From NCBI RefSeq assembly GCF_011386835.1, contig NC_088792.1, positions 42,460,882 to 42,524,881 on the forward strand: a stretch of 64,000 nucleotides of DNA, read 5' to 3'. The position numbers and the translations under genes are program-made. This DNA is from Chrysemys picta bellii. Taxonomy: Eukaryota; Chordata; Testudines; Emydidae. The notes under the pieces were generated by a model, which saw only the letters and a list, made by a program, of their open reading frames with translations, did not search any database and had not been told where the DNA came from. Position 1 is the first letter of the stretch, and every line of letters begins with the position of its first letter. Positions 11,562-23,854 of this stretch are shown here, one piece after another.

Positions 11562-12331
11562 CAGTGGTTTTCAAACTGCGGATTGCGACCCAGTTCGCGG
11601 ATTGCGGAATATAAGGCACTGGGTCGCGGCGACTCTGGTCAGCACCGCTGACCGGGCCATTAAAAGTCCCGTCGGCGGTGCTGCCCGGCTAAGGCAGGAT
11701 AGTCCCTACCTGTTCTGACACCGCGCTGCGCCCCGGAAGTGGCCAGCAACAGGTCCGGCTCCCGGGACAGGGGGACATGGAGCTGCCCCGAGCACCAGCT
11801 CCACTCCTGGCCAATGGGAACTGCGGGGGGCGGTGCCTGTGGGTGAGAGCTGTGCGAAGTCGCTTGCACATGTCCGCCTAGGAGCTGGACCTGCTGCTGG
11901 CTGCTTCTGGGGCACAGCGTGGTCCGCAGTGCTAAGGAAGCCTGCCTTAGCACCCCCACTGCGCTGCTGACCGGGAGCCGCCCGAGGTTATCCCGTGCCC
12001 CCTTCCCCTGCCCCAGCCCTGAGCCTCCCCGAAACCCAGAACCCCTCCCTGCACACCAAACCCCTTATCCCCAGCCCCACCCCAGAGCCTGCACCCCCAC
12101 CCCAGAGCCCTGACTCCCTCCTGCCGCAACCCAGAGGCCTCCAAACCCCTCATCCCCGGCCTAACCCCAGAGCCTGCACCCAGAGCCCTGACCCCCTTCC
12201 ACACCCCCAACCCCCCGCCCTAGCCCTGAGCCCCTCCCACAGCCCAAATCCCTCATCCCCAGCTCCGTTGGGTCGCAGGCATCAACAATTTTCTTCAACT
12301 GGGTCTCTAGAAAAAAGTTTGAAAACCATTG
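11562..12331. mobile_element. hAT-type non-autonomous element, 770 bp, perfect 8-bp TSD
   Basis: Left end CAGTGGTTTTCAAACT and right end AGTTTGAAAACCATTG are 16-bp terminal inverted repeats with one mismatch. GACTATAC occurs at 11554-11561 and again at 12332-12339. The interior is very GC/C-rich (proline-like runs in some frames) and has no transposase domain. The C-rich open frames at 11919-12354 are not genes. Confidence 0.93.
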
Positions 12332-12339
12332 GACTATAC

Positions 12340-13213
12340 AGAAGTCTTTATTAACTTCCTAATATAGGCTTTCATTGTTAACATTCATGTTTCTTAAGGC
12401 ATAAGTGATTTTAGTGAATCAAAAACACTTCATCAAATCAATTGGAGGGAAAGTATGGTGAAAGGTTTCCAGAGCCTTGTAATCATTAATTAGCCCCAAA
12501 CCTCAAAGTTCCATAATTGGGAAAAGTCCACCTTTAAAACAGGTTTGACTGTTAAACTCAGTTAGTCATAATGAAGTTGAAAAACAGATGAAGTTGACAG
12601 TGTCTCTTCAATATGTGCAAGCTGTCTATAACGATATTAAACACATGTGTTTCACATGAGGAAGATCTTCTATTTTAGGGACATGGAGTGGGTCACAGTT
12701 AACTAATACATCTGTTAGCGTACAGGTAACTTATCACCTTATTGTAAGTAGACATTTTATGTCAAATGTAGGTCAAATTTTGGACCCAATCTGCTTAAAG
12801 AAGTTACTGCCTTAGACACACAGGCTCTTCTAGAGCCTGTTTTAAGGTAAATCCAATAATACTGCAACTGTTTTGGTGTGCTTTTCTATTTTGTGCTATT
12901 TCTGTTTTTCTTTCAGAATCTCTGAATCTTCCTGCCGTTTAAATAGAAGTGCTGCTTTTAATAGATGTTGTCTGATTTGCCCATTAGAGGTCACTGTTGA
13001 GATACCTATTTCTTCAGTTTTCTTTTGAAAGAGAAGCAAACTGTTGTGTGAACAGTAGGAATTTGTTACAGAATATTTGCCTGTGGACCCTCAGACAAAT
13101 GGAGGTGCTGATCCCTTGGAAATCTTAGACATAGTCTTGCATGGTGTCAAGCATCAGGTAACTCCCTTCTCTTCATGTGTCAGTATAATAATGCCTGTAT
13201 TGGTAATTTTCAC
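12340..13213. other. Intron sequence, nothing recognised
   Basis: AT-rich, no element ends, no exon. Confidence 0.5.
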
Positions 13214-13345
13214 TCCATGCATCTGAAGAAGTGGGTTTTTTAACCCATGAAAGATTTTATGCCCAAATAAATCTTAGTCTTTAAGGTGCCACCCGACTCC
13301 TTGTTGGTTTTTTAGATATAGTCTGTAGACCACAGCTTGAAAATC
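13214..13345 (+). repeat. Interspersed repeat with CATCTGAAGAAGTGGG start
   Basis: The segment CATCTGAAGAAGTGGG, then ACCCATGAAAG and AATAAATCTTAGTCTTTAAGGTGCCAC, is a high-copy pattern I recall from reptile genomes; I cannot give the family name. It is followed by AGCTTGAAAATCACTGCTG (13327-13345), which resembles a lone hAT right end. Confidence 0.55.
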
Positions 13346-14049
13346 ACTGCTGTAGATGAGTGACAGCCTCACCTCATCCCCTGGTGACCTCACCTTGGTT
13401 TCCCAGATAAAGTCCATGAAGGGTTTTTCTAGTCCAATCACAACAGCCCTCCTTGGGGTCTGTCTTATTCACTTTAAGTTCAAAATTAAACACACAGGTC
13501 TTCCCTCCAGTCTTGAGCTGGGTACAGCCCCCACTCCCCTCCTCTGGACAGAGTCCTTCCTGCCTTAGCAGGCTGCTCCTAGTTGGAACAATTCCCCCGG
13601 TCTCATGGTCTTCCTTGCAGGAGCAGCCCTGCAGTTTCACAACACCCTCCTAAGCTTTCTCCTCACTCCATTGCAGCCACCTTCTGATCTTTATAGGAAA
13701 CTTCTTGTTTCCCCTAGTGTGGGGCTCATGGTGTAATCAGGTTTGGCTTGGCCCTGGGCTCTCCAGCCCCGAGGGCAAGCCACCCTGTTGCAATTAAACT
13801 GTTGCATCCTGACCAGCTCCTACACTTGAGTCTTCAGTGACTAGTCATCTGAAACTTCTCTGTTGCTTTCTTTCCTTTTATCTGCTCTCTGACTCTCTTG
13901 TTGAGTCCTTCCACTATGGTTTTTCTGCATTTCTTGTTTTATAATCCCCTCCTCTTCCCTTGTCACCATTGAAAAGTCTTCTGTTTTGTACGCTGTCTGT
14001 AATCCCTCCACCTGTCTCCTTGATTCCACCCCCTCCTGAATACTAAGGT
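13346..14049. other. Moderately GC-rich intron sequence, unclassified
   Basis: Looks repeat-derived (CT-rich, cloned-looking phrases such as CCCTGGGCTCTCCAGCCCC), but I find no termini or duplication. The small open frames on both strands have no recognisable domain. Confidence 0.4.
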
Positions 14050-14425
14050 CCCTTAATCACTTTCATCTTCTTCCTAGTCTTTCTCAATCTCTCTCTTGCC
14101 TCTGGTTCCTTCCTTTCATAGTACAAGCAAGCTCTCTGATCTCGATACTAGGAAAGCCATCCCTTGACCCCACTTGCCTTTCCTGCTACTGCCCACTTCA
14201 GAACTAATGAAATGTGCCATTCACAACTACTTTCTTGAGATACTCAAATTTAATCTTGGCTCCCTTCTGCCTAATCCACTCCTTTGAGACGGCTCTTATC
14301 AAGGTCTCTTTCATTCCTGTTGTCTTTGACGCTATCATTCCTGCCTTCTCAGTATTTTGTCGCCCTAGTCTTCCATGACATTCTTCTCCCCAAGCTTTAT
14401 CTCTGTGAACATTTCTTTGGCATCT
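14050..14425 (+). mobile_element. L2-type LINE fragment (RT region, decayed)
   Basis: The nucleotide pattern follows the reverse-transcriptase region of L2 elements on the + strand: a segment reading roughly ETALIKVS near 14285-14310, followed about 45 bp later by TTTGACGCTATCATTCC and TCTTCCATGACATTCTTC. These correspond to the AFDTVDH... and GFHDILL areas. Many stops and shifts. Ends uncertain. Confidence 0.6.
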
Positions 14426-17022
14426 TTCAGTGGATCTTTCCAGGAAGCTTCACTGGTGATAATTTGTTGTCCTTGCCTATTGGTACTAGGGGTTGACTCC
14501 AGTGTTGCTACACTGATGGCAGAAATTGAGGACAATTCTAAAAGTAGGCAAGAACTTTGCCAGCATGTAACTAGCACTGTGGGACATCTGTCCAGTTTGG
14601 TCCTCTGGGGTGGCACCACAATATAATTTATAAATGTTGGAGAATTCAGTTGTATTTGTGACACAAGGCTCCATCAAAAGGAACTGTGTTTTTATGAATG
14701 CAGTGTGCAGTGGGACGCTTTGGGGGGGTAGCGACTAAATTCATATGCTAAACTTTAAGTGTGTGATGTCTCAGTTTTGTTAAAAATTGCAGGTTAAATA
14801 CCATTAGCTTTTGTGTTCATTGCACTAAAAGAAAAACTTGACCCTGTGATGTGGTACAGATGGTAGAACTTTCACTTTTATGTATTTATTTTGACATGAA
14901 GCAGGAGCTTGTAGAAAGAAACAGATGAATGGCACACGTGTGAAAGAGTATTGGGTTCCAAGGATATAAAACTACCCTAATTTATACACGTAAAAATTAG
15001 ACACAAAATACAATATGTCAGTAGTAAATTTTCATGCACATGGTATGGAACCTAAGCTGATTCTACATCACTGGGAAAGAGGTGTATGATATTTCTTATG
15101 TATTTACTATTATCATACTTTCTGACCTTTACAGAAAACTTTAGTTTGATATTCTTGTTGCAGGTGCCCTTTCTAAAAATCAAAACTTCAGACACATTAG
15201 TTCAATCCTACTCGTTTTGTAAGTCAGTATAAAATGTAAATATTTTCCTGATTCTGTATTCAAGTACACCTGAAGATGAATTTATGTAGTTTCACAGGCA
15301 GCGATTTAGAATCGGCGCTTAGTATGATAAATACGTTTACAATAAACAAAACTATTTCTCTCCTTCTCCATGTGTATCTACAAGTTATAGAAAAAGTAAA
15401 CCATTGAAAATCCTAATATTGTCATTACAGAATAATTTTCAAGTGGGAAACTCAAAGTAATGGGAGTTCTCTATGAGTAAAGTGTTCCAGGATTGAGCCT
15501 TTTAAAATTCATTTCATGTAAATAATTGTACAGGTACATGAAAATCCAACCTCAACCTGTATTTTTTTTTTTTTTAAAAAGATATTAACTATGGACTGGA
15601 GCAATTCCTTAACTTTTCTGCAAAAGGAGGAGCTGAATTGCAGAGATGGAGTGTGTGTGGAGAAATGTACTGCCTTGTGCTATTTTCTCCCTCCACTCTT
15701 CACTTCCTATGGTTACCCCTTTGAGAGCACACTGCAACAGCCAGGTTCTGTGAAATAGGAAATGCCATACCAGATTCCTTTCTCAATTCTGGAAGTTCAG
15801 GATACCCTATCAAGTATAATTACAGAATAACCTGTGTCTTCCTAATCACAGATAGTGAGTGAGTGGTTCTGGGAGGACCACTCTCCATAGCATGGTTTCC
15901 CATGCCCATATAGAAGATCTGCCTTATGTAGTGAAATGCCTTCTCAGCCCCCTAAACAGGGGTGGTGTCAGCAGTATGCTGGGAGACATTGACAGTATGT
16001 CTTATGAAAAACTATACTGCCATGGAGGTCAGGAGAAGTACTTTGAGACACAGGCCATACTTGGAGAGCCTGTGATATGTGGGTTTGGAAGCTGAATTCC
16101 CTTTCAGGCCCACAGGAGGGTTGGGAGAAGGACTCATGACATAGGGATTCAGCAGCCCTGGTGTAATAATCATTGTCTTCACTGAGGTTTCTCTCCTCTG
16201 TGTGGTGCTGAGGACATTCTGGCTGTATGTTCTGTAACCATGGCAAACTGTGCTTAATGGAAAAGGTGTGAGCTGTTCCTTTACAGTATACAGGTAAACC
16301 AAACAATAGTGCAGTAGCGAGTACAACAACACAGGTTCTAACCCTGATCATAGGTCACAGAAAATTACCAGAAATGTATGCAGTAAAGCAAACTAAACAG
16401 TATGAACCACATATTCTGGTGTGTCATAGTTTTGCTTTCTTCATATTCCAAGGTTCAAAATTCTACAGTAACCAAATGCTGTCTGAAGGCATAACTAATA
16501 TCTAGCTGCCTTTTTAGATGTGGATGTAGTAGCTGAAATGCAAACAACCTTGACTTGTAATGAATGACCTTCACCATTTACTTGAGCCTGGCGCTCCTGA
16601 GTCTCTAGTTATTCCCTCTTCTATGGACTATTTGTCATGCCTTGTGCTAAAGGTTTTGTATATGGCATATAGAAAATTAAAATATGGGGGAAATATGCTA
16701 AATAAGTAGTGGCATGAAACATTGGAATTCAGTGTAAATGTATTTATAACAAGTAGGGTTGATTTATAGCTTTTTTTTCGAGACCATTTGTCAGTTTACT
16801 GTGCAGTCACATGAAACATTGTCTCTTAAAAGGTCACGTTTAAACTATTTTTGAGATCTGACAGGTATCAGTTGAACAATATGTAGTCTGGTAGTACTAG
16901 TGGTTAGTGATGCGATGCTAAATTAGTTGCCTCTGGTGGAGTCTTAATGTTAAATTGGGATTTATTATTAGGATTCTGTGATTCCTTAAATAACATGACT
17001 CCTGTGGGTCCTTCCCCCCACA
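14426..17022. other. Intron sequence, nothing recognised
   Basis: AT-rich, with a poly-T/A stretch at 15560-15580. Open frames of up to 127 residues (15968-16351, minus) lack any domain or coding signature. Confidence 0.5.
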
Positions 17023-17030
17023 CTCTAGTT

Positions 17031-17656
17031 CAGGGATGGGCAAACTTTTTGGCCCGAGGGCCACATTGTGGTTGCAAAACTAATATGGCGGGCTGGGTAG
17101 GGAAGGCTATGCCTCCCCAAACAGCCTGGCTCCCGCCCCCTGACTGCCCCCCTCAGAACCACAGATCCATCCAACCCCCCTGCTCCTTGTCCCCTAACTG
17201 CCCCCTCCCAGGACCCCCACACCTCCTATCCAACCCCCTGCTCCTAGTCCCCTGACTGCTCTGACCCTTATCCACACCCCCACCCCCTGAAAGGCCCCCC
17301 AGGACTCCAATGCTTATCCAACCCCCCCGACCGGCCCCCAGAACCTCCACCCCATTCTACCGCCCCCTGTACCCTGACTGCCCCCCAGAAACCCCCGCCC
17401 CTTATCCAACCACCCGGCCTCCTTACCATGCCGTTCAGAACCGCATGTCTGGCAGCCGCGCCGCCCGGCTGGAGCCAGACACGCTGCCGCTCCGCTCGGC
17501 AGGAGCGCGCAACCCCGCTGCCCAGGGTGCTGCCCGCACGGCAGCGTGGCTGCGGGGGAGGGGCCGGGGGCTATCCTCCCTCGCTGGGAGCTCAAGGGGA
17601 GCAGGACAGTCCTGCGGGCCAGATGTGGCCCATGGGCCTTGGTTTGCCCACCTCTG
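17031..17656. mobile_element. hAT-type non-autonomous element, 626 bp
   Basis: Left end CAGGGATGGGCAAACTTTTT and right end GGTTTGCCCACCTCTG are inverted repeats. Inside them GGCCCGAGGGCCACAT pairs loosely with ATGTGGCCCATGGGCC. The flanks CTCTAGTT (17023-17030) and CTCTAGTC (17657-17664) give an 8-bp duplication with one mismatch. The C-rich interior and a short CpG-rich block at 17430-17600 are part of the element, not a promoter. Confidence 0.9.
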
Positions 17657-18479
17657 CTCTAGTCCCATCCCATGCTACTAAAATGTAAAGGCACAGTGCT
17701 GATTGGAATGAGAAGACTTTTTTGTGTGATACATTTGGAATGTAGGTTTCCTTGTTGCGTATATGTAAGCTTCAGTTAAAATGAGTAATTTTTCGAAAAA
17801 CATTTAATGTATTTTCTAGTGCAAAGATGGAAATATTTCTACCCTGAACTATAGAAGCAGTTGGGGAATAGAGCAGAAACACCTTTATTTCTCCAGTAAC
17901 TTAAATGTTAATTTTCAGAATAACATAAAATAGAATAGAAACAGCAATTACTCTCCTCCCATCCCCCCCAAAAAGTTGTATAATCTTGTCAACAAAAACA
18001 TACAGCTGTCACAACCACTTGCTGTTAGACAATGTACTTTCCACACTAATTTCTTTTTGCAGTGTCCCTAGTACACAGCTGTTCTCTTCAATCTCTAACA
18101 ACTTTTTAAGCATTCTTCTCAGAGCCCAGTTTGTTTTTGTCCTTTCTTCTGCCCTTCACTAGATGGCACGTTATCCCCAGGCTCTTACATGCCTTTCCTA
18201 TGTTCTCAGCACTTCCCAGACCCCAGCTTCTAAATTAAAACTGCTTATTGATGTATTGCTTTGTTAGCACAGTAGCACATCACTGAACTATAGTATAATT
18301 TAGAAAATATGTTCCTAAAAGCATTCTGGAAACTATGCAATTTTCCACAGAAACATTGCAAACAGTTCAGCTGGTTTCTGTCAAGAGCTGAAGATTAGGG
18401 AATTAGGAAGTATCTTGTTTTAATTTGTTCAATACGATTCATCCTTTTTTGGGGTATAAATTACATAGTGGAATCTGCA

Positions 18480-18570
18480 TTTGTACTGTATGTTAGATGA
18501 CAGGGACTCTTTCTTCCTTCCTTCTGTAATGCACCAAGCATGTTGTCAGTGCTCAATGAATATTAAGAAT
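18480..18570 (+). repeat. L2-like 3' tail relic
   Basis: GACAGGGACTCTTTCTTC...CACCAAGCATGTTGTCAGTGCTCAATGAATATTAAG has the order of an L2 3' end (GGCAGGGAC...GCTCAATAAATATT). Highly diverged. Confidence 0.5.
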
Positions 18571-19317
18571 AAAACTGCGTTCTCCCTTCGCGAATTCCCC
18601 TCATCTCTCATTTCTGGGAAGTAGATTGTTTCTCTCTCAGTACCTGAAGTAACCTTGTTCAATGAATCAAAACAAGATTCCAGCTCTTTAAATGCTGTGT
18701 TTATGGGGTGCACAGAATTAATTATCTATTGTTTAGAACTTGAAATCTCAAGTTCTAAAGTGGGGTAAAGTGGTATTGAGGAGCTGGGAGAGGGAAATCT
18801 TCAGGTCTGATGCTGTGAATCTTTACTCAGCTTCAGTGGAAGTACTCCTATAGGACTGGCGATGGTTTTGTAGGATCGAGCCCCTTAATCATGTGACCCA
18901 TGAGTTTAATTACTGTTGAAGAGATGGGAGTAATAAGTGGTTTCAAAAGTCTCCTATTGAGTTATCTTTTAAATTGCTTTACTTATATATTGCTAAATAC
19001 AATTTAATGAGATACTGAGGTATAACCGTATAAATCTTAGTGCTATTTGATGTCAGAAAGAATAATCCTAATAGCTCTTATGGAAAAATATTCTCTTGAA
19101 ATCTTTAAAGGTTTGCAGTACTACTGAACTTCCAATTCTTCCGTACCACATAATTAGTTAACTATTAACTAATTATGCATGTTCTCAAACAAAACTAATG
19201 AATCACTGTGAAAAAACTAATGACCCTTCTTTGCACGTAAAGATTCTAAAAACTATGAATGTGGCAGTGAAAAGTCTAATTTATTTGTATATAATTAAAA
19301 TTCTTAATTCACTTATG

Positions 19318-19375
19318 GCCTGATTCAAAGTCCTTTGAAGCCAATGGGAAGAACTTGAATCAGTTCCACATGTAC
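19318..19375. repeat. Ancient palindromic amniote repeat fragment
   Basis: GGCCTGATTCAAAGTCCTTT...AAGCCAATGGGAA...TTGAATCAG: the GATTCAA and TTGAATC ends pair, with a CCAATGGGA centre. Similar phrases recur at 20698-20760, 37005-37060, 44785-44815 and 62780-62825. Confidence 0.5.
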
Positions 19376-21430
19376 TGACACCTAAATAATCAACTTAGTC
19401 ATGCACTGTTTTATGAATAGACAAATGTTTTATATATAGTACTTTTCATGCAGCAAAAGGGCAATATTTGTACTTAAAAACTTATTTATTCCAGGTTAAT
19501 CTGGAATGTTTGTCTTGTTCTTAGTTTACATAACAAGAGAAGGGTTTTTCTTGTTGAGAGGCTTATATATTTACTAAATCCCTTCAACTGTACAGACTTC
19601 CTTAAAGATATGTATTGATTTTAGTCTAACCTCTCTGAAAAAAAATCTGTATTTTTAGTTTAACAAATGTAAGATGTTTTGACATGGTTATTGTGGTAAG
19701 AATCATCCTTAGTGAGTATAAAGAAAAGATTTGTTTGAAACTTCTGTAATCTGTATAAACATTACAATTTTTTTTTATATATGTAGAAGAATGAGACTTG
19801 CCAATGTGAGAACCCAATTAAAGCCCCAATCTTGCAAACGCTTGGGGTCAAGCTTAATTTTAAACATGTGAGGAAGTCCTCTGTACTTCGTTTGGATTCC
19901 TCAAAAGCTTAAGTGAAGCACTTGAGTAAATGTCAGCAGGAGTGGGTACATGATATACAAAGATCATATGGATTTTTTTTCACTCCCGTAAGTCAAGTGC
20001 TGCAGTACTGCCATGCTCCCCATATAAAACAATAGATATCCATTGAAGCGAGCCTTCTATCAGAGTGGGATTATTGAAAACAAAAGGAATCTGAGAATAT
20101 TGTTCACATCAATCTCTGCATATGCTATCCAGACATATGTTCTCTTGTTCCCCATTCTTCTACTTCTCTCTCTCTCCTGGGCAGTCCTTGCCTGCTTGGG
20201 GCTCTGATCTCAGTGGCAGCTCCTGACTCCTCTCCTGTTAGTGGCTCTTATCCCACTATAGGCTAAGATGGTGGCTGCATCTTATGTCGTAATGATGCTG
20301 GCTCTTGATCTCTAAGAGGTTTCATTTATTTCCCTTCAGTAGTGGTTTCCTAATAGAGGCACTTATATTGGTTCCTTCTGTGGTCTCGTCCTCATTGTAT
20401 ATTGGAGGTTGAACACCCCCAGAAGCAACTGGAAATGAGGAGCAGCTAGTCCCATGTGACAGGTGATTTCTGTGCAGGCCACAGTTTGAGAGCCAGTAGG
20501 CTATATCATTTCATTAGAAGAGATAATGCAGTGTCTATGTGGAAAAGCCATATCAGAATCCTAGAAAAATCACTCTTTCCCAAATAAACTCATAAGTTTA
20601 ACAATAGTGTCGGCCAACCCCAAAAATACGTCTTAACTCTTAGAAGACTGACTGTTCTATGATACTAAAATACGCTGTGCTTGAAAACGTGCCAAATCAT
20701 GCTCCTATAAAGTTGTCATTGACTTTAGTGGGAATAGGAGCAAACCCATTGGGTCTTAACTTCTTTCAGTGGCCTTTGTTGAACTTCAAAGCCAACATTA
20801 TTAGCTTACAAAGTGTCTTTGAAGATCTGTGCAACATCTTAAGTCTTGGCTAGGAGGAGGGATTTAGCTCATGTTCTAAAGAACCTCTTATGGCTTGTCT
20901 ACAATTCCTTGTCCCAACATTTTTTCAGAGGATGGTAATTTATTTTGTAGTGCCCACAGATCTGTATGGCCTTCACAGAAACATAGAAGACAGATTCCTC
21001 CTGTTCCAGAATGGTGGACTAGCCAGTACAATCTGACTAGCCAGCTCTCTTCAGGCTACTATTTATCTATGGACCATAGCTTGTAAATACCTGTTCTAGG
21101 TCACTTCTGCTCTCATGGAGTGAGGCCAGTTTTCAGGTATTGACAAGTTAAAACCATGTGACTACTTAGCATTTCAGCCAAAGAGGATATGCCTTCATAT
21201 TTCTTGGAAGTCTTTAGGGGCTTAACCACAGTCTTTTGAGCTATTGTGCCAGTTGCCATAGAAATAGCATGTCAGCTGAATCAGTTGGTAGGATATATTT
21301 CCTTTGTTCCCCATGTACTTATCCATACAAGCTTTCAGAATGGCATGTGAGGAAAGTACAATGTTGGACAATAAAAATTATATCTCAATGTGAAATCAGT
21401 AGCTGTAGATATCCTAATATCTCAGAAGCT

Positions 21431-21660
21431 CAACTTATGTCTACACTGCAATAAAAAAAATAAACCTGCGGCTGATCTGTGCCAGCTGAGTTGGGCGGGG
21501 ACTGTAAAATTGCAGGGTAGACATTTGGACTTGTGGGCCTGGGCTCTGTGACCCTTTCCCCGGCAGGGTCCCAGAGCCCAGGCTCAAGCCTGAATATCTA
21601 CACTGCAGTTTTATAACCCCACAGCCTGAGCCCCACAAGCCTGAGACAAGGCCAGCTGCT
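21431..21660. repeat. Fold-back interspersed repeat (TGTCTACACTGCA family)
   Basis: Contains TGTCTACACTGCAAT at 21439, the arm GGGCCTGGGCTCTGTGACCC paired with GGGTCCCAGAGCCCAGGCTC (21535-21585), and a second TATCTACACTGCAGTT at 21595. The internal arms make a strong hairpin. It looks like a non-autonomous DNA element with Harbinger-like GTCTACAC ends, but I cannot find a 3-bp duplication. Confidence 0.55.
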
Positions 21661-22345
21661 AATTTGGGCTTTATTTTGTTTTCTTTCTACTCTTTGGAAT
21701 AAAGATTTTAACTATATTAAATTGCAAAATTTTTCAGCTGGTGCTCTTAAATGGGCTCAGTAAAATCATTGCTTCAAGATTTTAAGTCACTTAGGCAAAA
21801 GTTTTGCAAGGAAGAGACCCATTTGCACCTTCAGCAATGGCACATACATGCATCTGAACTGGTGGCTTAAGCAAACTGCTTGTCATCTTGCTCAAGGATT
21901 AAATCCTAATGCTCTTTCCCAGAAGAGCATCAGCACCTTATTTCCTTGTGTTCTTGCTCCTTGGCGTCTGATAGGCCTCTGTGAGTGTCTCTACCATCCT
22001 TCAATGGGATGTGTAGAACTGCAGAGAGGCTGGAAAGGGAGCTTTTCTTTAGAATCCCTTGTTCCTCCGAGGCGCTTTCTGACCCTGCTGAGAGGTCTGG
22101 CTGGAGAGGCTGTGAGTGAGTTGGGAAGATGGTGCTCCCTAATGCCACTCCATAATGATAGACTGGCTTATATAGTGATTCATTAAATACATTTCATGTG
22201 ATTGTGCTGGGAGCTATGTGGATGGGCATTGTCTATGTCCATTATACCATTTACAGGAGACTTTAAGAAATACTCTGCACACAATAATACAAATGATCAG
22301 CAACAAACTTACTGACTCAGGAGGCTAAGATATATGCACACTTAG
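21661..22345. other. Intron sequence, nothing recognised
   Basis: Open frames (21848-22186 plus, 21930-22148 minus) show no domain. The region ends where the DIRS left terminal repeat begins. Confidence 0.5.
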
Positions 22346-22480
22346 TTGTTCTTCGAGCGATTGGACATTTCCAGTCCACAATAGATGTGTGCGTGCCATG
22401 TGCAGTTCTTGGAGACTTTACCCTCAGCAGCACCTGTCAGGGCAGTATGAGCCTTGCGCCACTGGATGCAGGTATAAAGG
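22346..22480 (+). repeat. DIRS copy 1 left terminal repeat
   Basis: Starts TGTTCTTCGAGCGATTGGAC, like the 45311 terminus. TTACCCTCAGC...GGGCAGTATGAGC (about 22420-22455) is the inverted counterpart of the right end near 29415-29445 (GCTCATGCTGGCCC...GCTGAGGGG). The outer 75 bp have no partner left at the right end. Confidence 0.7.
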
Positions 22481-22592
22481 GCTGTGCTGTTCCCGATCCG
22501 TCTTCCCAGTTTTTGTACTGCCTGGGACTGTTGTTGGAGCTCTGCTCTTTGTATCTGCAAGTCTTCCCTCTTGTAGCATATATAGTACCTGT

Positions 22593-23258
22593 AGAGCATT
22601 ATGGCCTGGCGTAGTAGTCAGAGCAGGAATCTGGTCTTGTGGGTGGAGCAGACATCCAGGTTTGGGAACAAAGCCCAGGATCAGCACCACAGTCAACTGC
22701 CAGTTACCAGAGCCAAGGGTCAAGCCAGAGTCAGAACCAGGAATCAAAGCTGAGGGTCAGAGCTGAAGTCAGATACCAAATGTCAGAGCCAAGGGTCAAA
22801 CCTGAGTCGGGGTCAGAAGTCGGAGGTCGAGATTGGAGCCAGGACCGGTCACTGAGGATTGGAGGTGGGGCAAGGATCAAGCACTGAGCAGGAGGATGGT
22901 GGGAACAGGAGTGAAGGCAGAAGTGAGGCAGGAGCTGAGCAACCTTGTTCCTGATTTCTGGGTTCAGGAAACAGGCATAAGCAGGGTGCAATGCAGCCAC
23001 AACAGGAAACCACTTTGTAGCTCGGCCAAACGTCCTGGGCTGCCTCCTGGCTTAAACAGCATAGTTGGACTAATTAGTGGAGCCGGGCAATCCTCCAGTC
23101 AGAGCTCCTGTGGGTTGTGCCTTGACTGGGGCTATAGTCCTAATAGATTCTCAGCCCACTGGGTTTCAGTAGATGCTGGGCGAAGGCCAGCATGCATCTG
23201 CTGTCTGGGGGATCCCAGGCCTTGGTTCAAGACCCAGGACATCACATCAAGTTAGAGT
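22593..23258. repeat. Unclassified interspersed repeat inserted in DIRS leader
   Basis: The DIRS leader ends around TATAGTACCTGTAG and resumes at about GTTAGAGTTTAGTCTAG. The 0.67 kb between is foreign. 22660-22860 is a degenerate array of short GTCAGAGCC/AAGGGTCAA units, and the rest (CAGGAAACAGGCATAAGCAGGGTG..., CCTCCTGGCTTAAACAGC...) is a repeat pattern I recall from turtles but cannot name. The boundaries and target duplication are uncertain. Confidence 0.5.
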
Positions 23259-23854
23259 TTAGTCTAGCGTAGTGTGTTTGTACATATTTAGATATAGGAA
23301 TAAATTTAGGATAATTTTGTAGAGTAGGGGTCCCAGGGGTACCAGGCATGGTACCGGACTAAAGCCTTATTCTCCTGGCTTCAAGGCTTGTTGCTCATGT
23401 AACAAAACTATGCTAGAGAGTGACTCTCACTGTATCCAGGAGAGGCACATATGAGTGGTAAAAGTCATATTTTTAGAGGGTTCAAACCCAGACTGAAAAA
23501 GGACAGGGCGGCCAGATCAAGTACCTGCTCATGGAGTCTGCGCTTTGCCTGTCTTCAGAACCTTCCCACTCAGAATTGATACTGGAGTGTCTGAGTTGTT
23601 TTGGAGTGCTCCCACCATTCTGACAGAATCCAGAGGCAGATTCTCATCATGGTACCTAAGAAGAGACAACTTAAGTCTCCCCAAGACACAGTACTGTGGC
23701 CTTTGAAGATTACTGTGAAGGTACCGTGCAGAGACAGGAACGCAGAGGTGCACTCAAAAAGAGGCAGACACAGTCTGGAAACCAGGAAGGATTGCTGATT
23801 CCAGAACCCTGGAAGGGTCTGTTGACACCAATCCCTGAATGACTGGCACACCTT

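Larger units (their letters stand above)
17665..21430. other. Intron sequence with only old repeat relics
   Basis: No exon. An L2-tail-like fragment lies at 18480-18570. Short fold-back relics with CCAATGGGA/TTGACTT phrases occur at 19318-19375 and 20698-20760. Two isolated hAT-like right ends (about 20475-20500 and 21068-21095) have no partner left end that I can find. Confidence 0.5.

Noticed and set aside
11919..12354. Proline-rich open frames as a small protein
   Set aside because: C-rich interior of a hAT element; frames on both strands are open only because of base composition.
15968..16351. 127-residue minus-strand frame
   Set aside because: No domain, no start context or splice evidence, ordinary intron composition.
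17430..17600. CpG-rich block as a promoter or CpG island
   Set aside because: It lies fully inside a 626-bp hAT element with inverted ends and an 8-bp duplication.
20475..21095. Two hAT-like right ends (near 20475-20500 and 21068-21095) as elements
   Set aside because: No matching left end or 8-bp duplication found; left as relics only.
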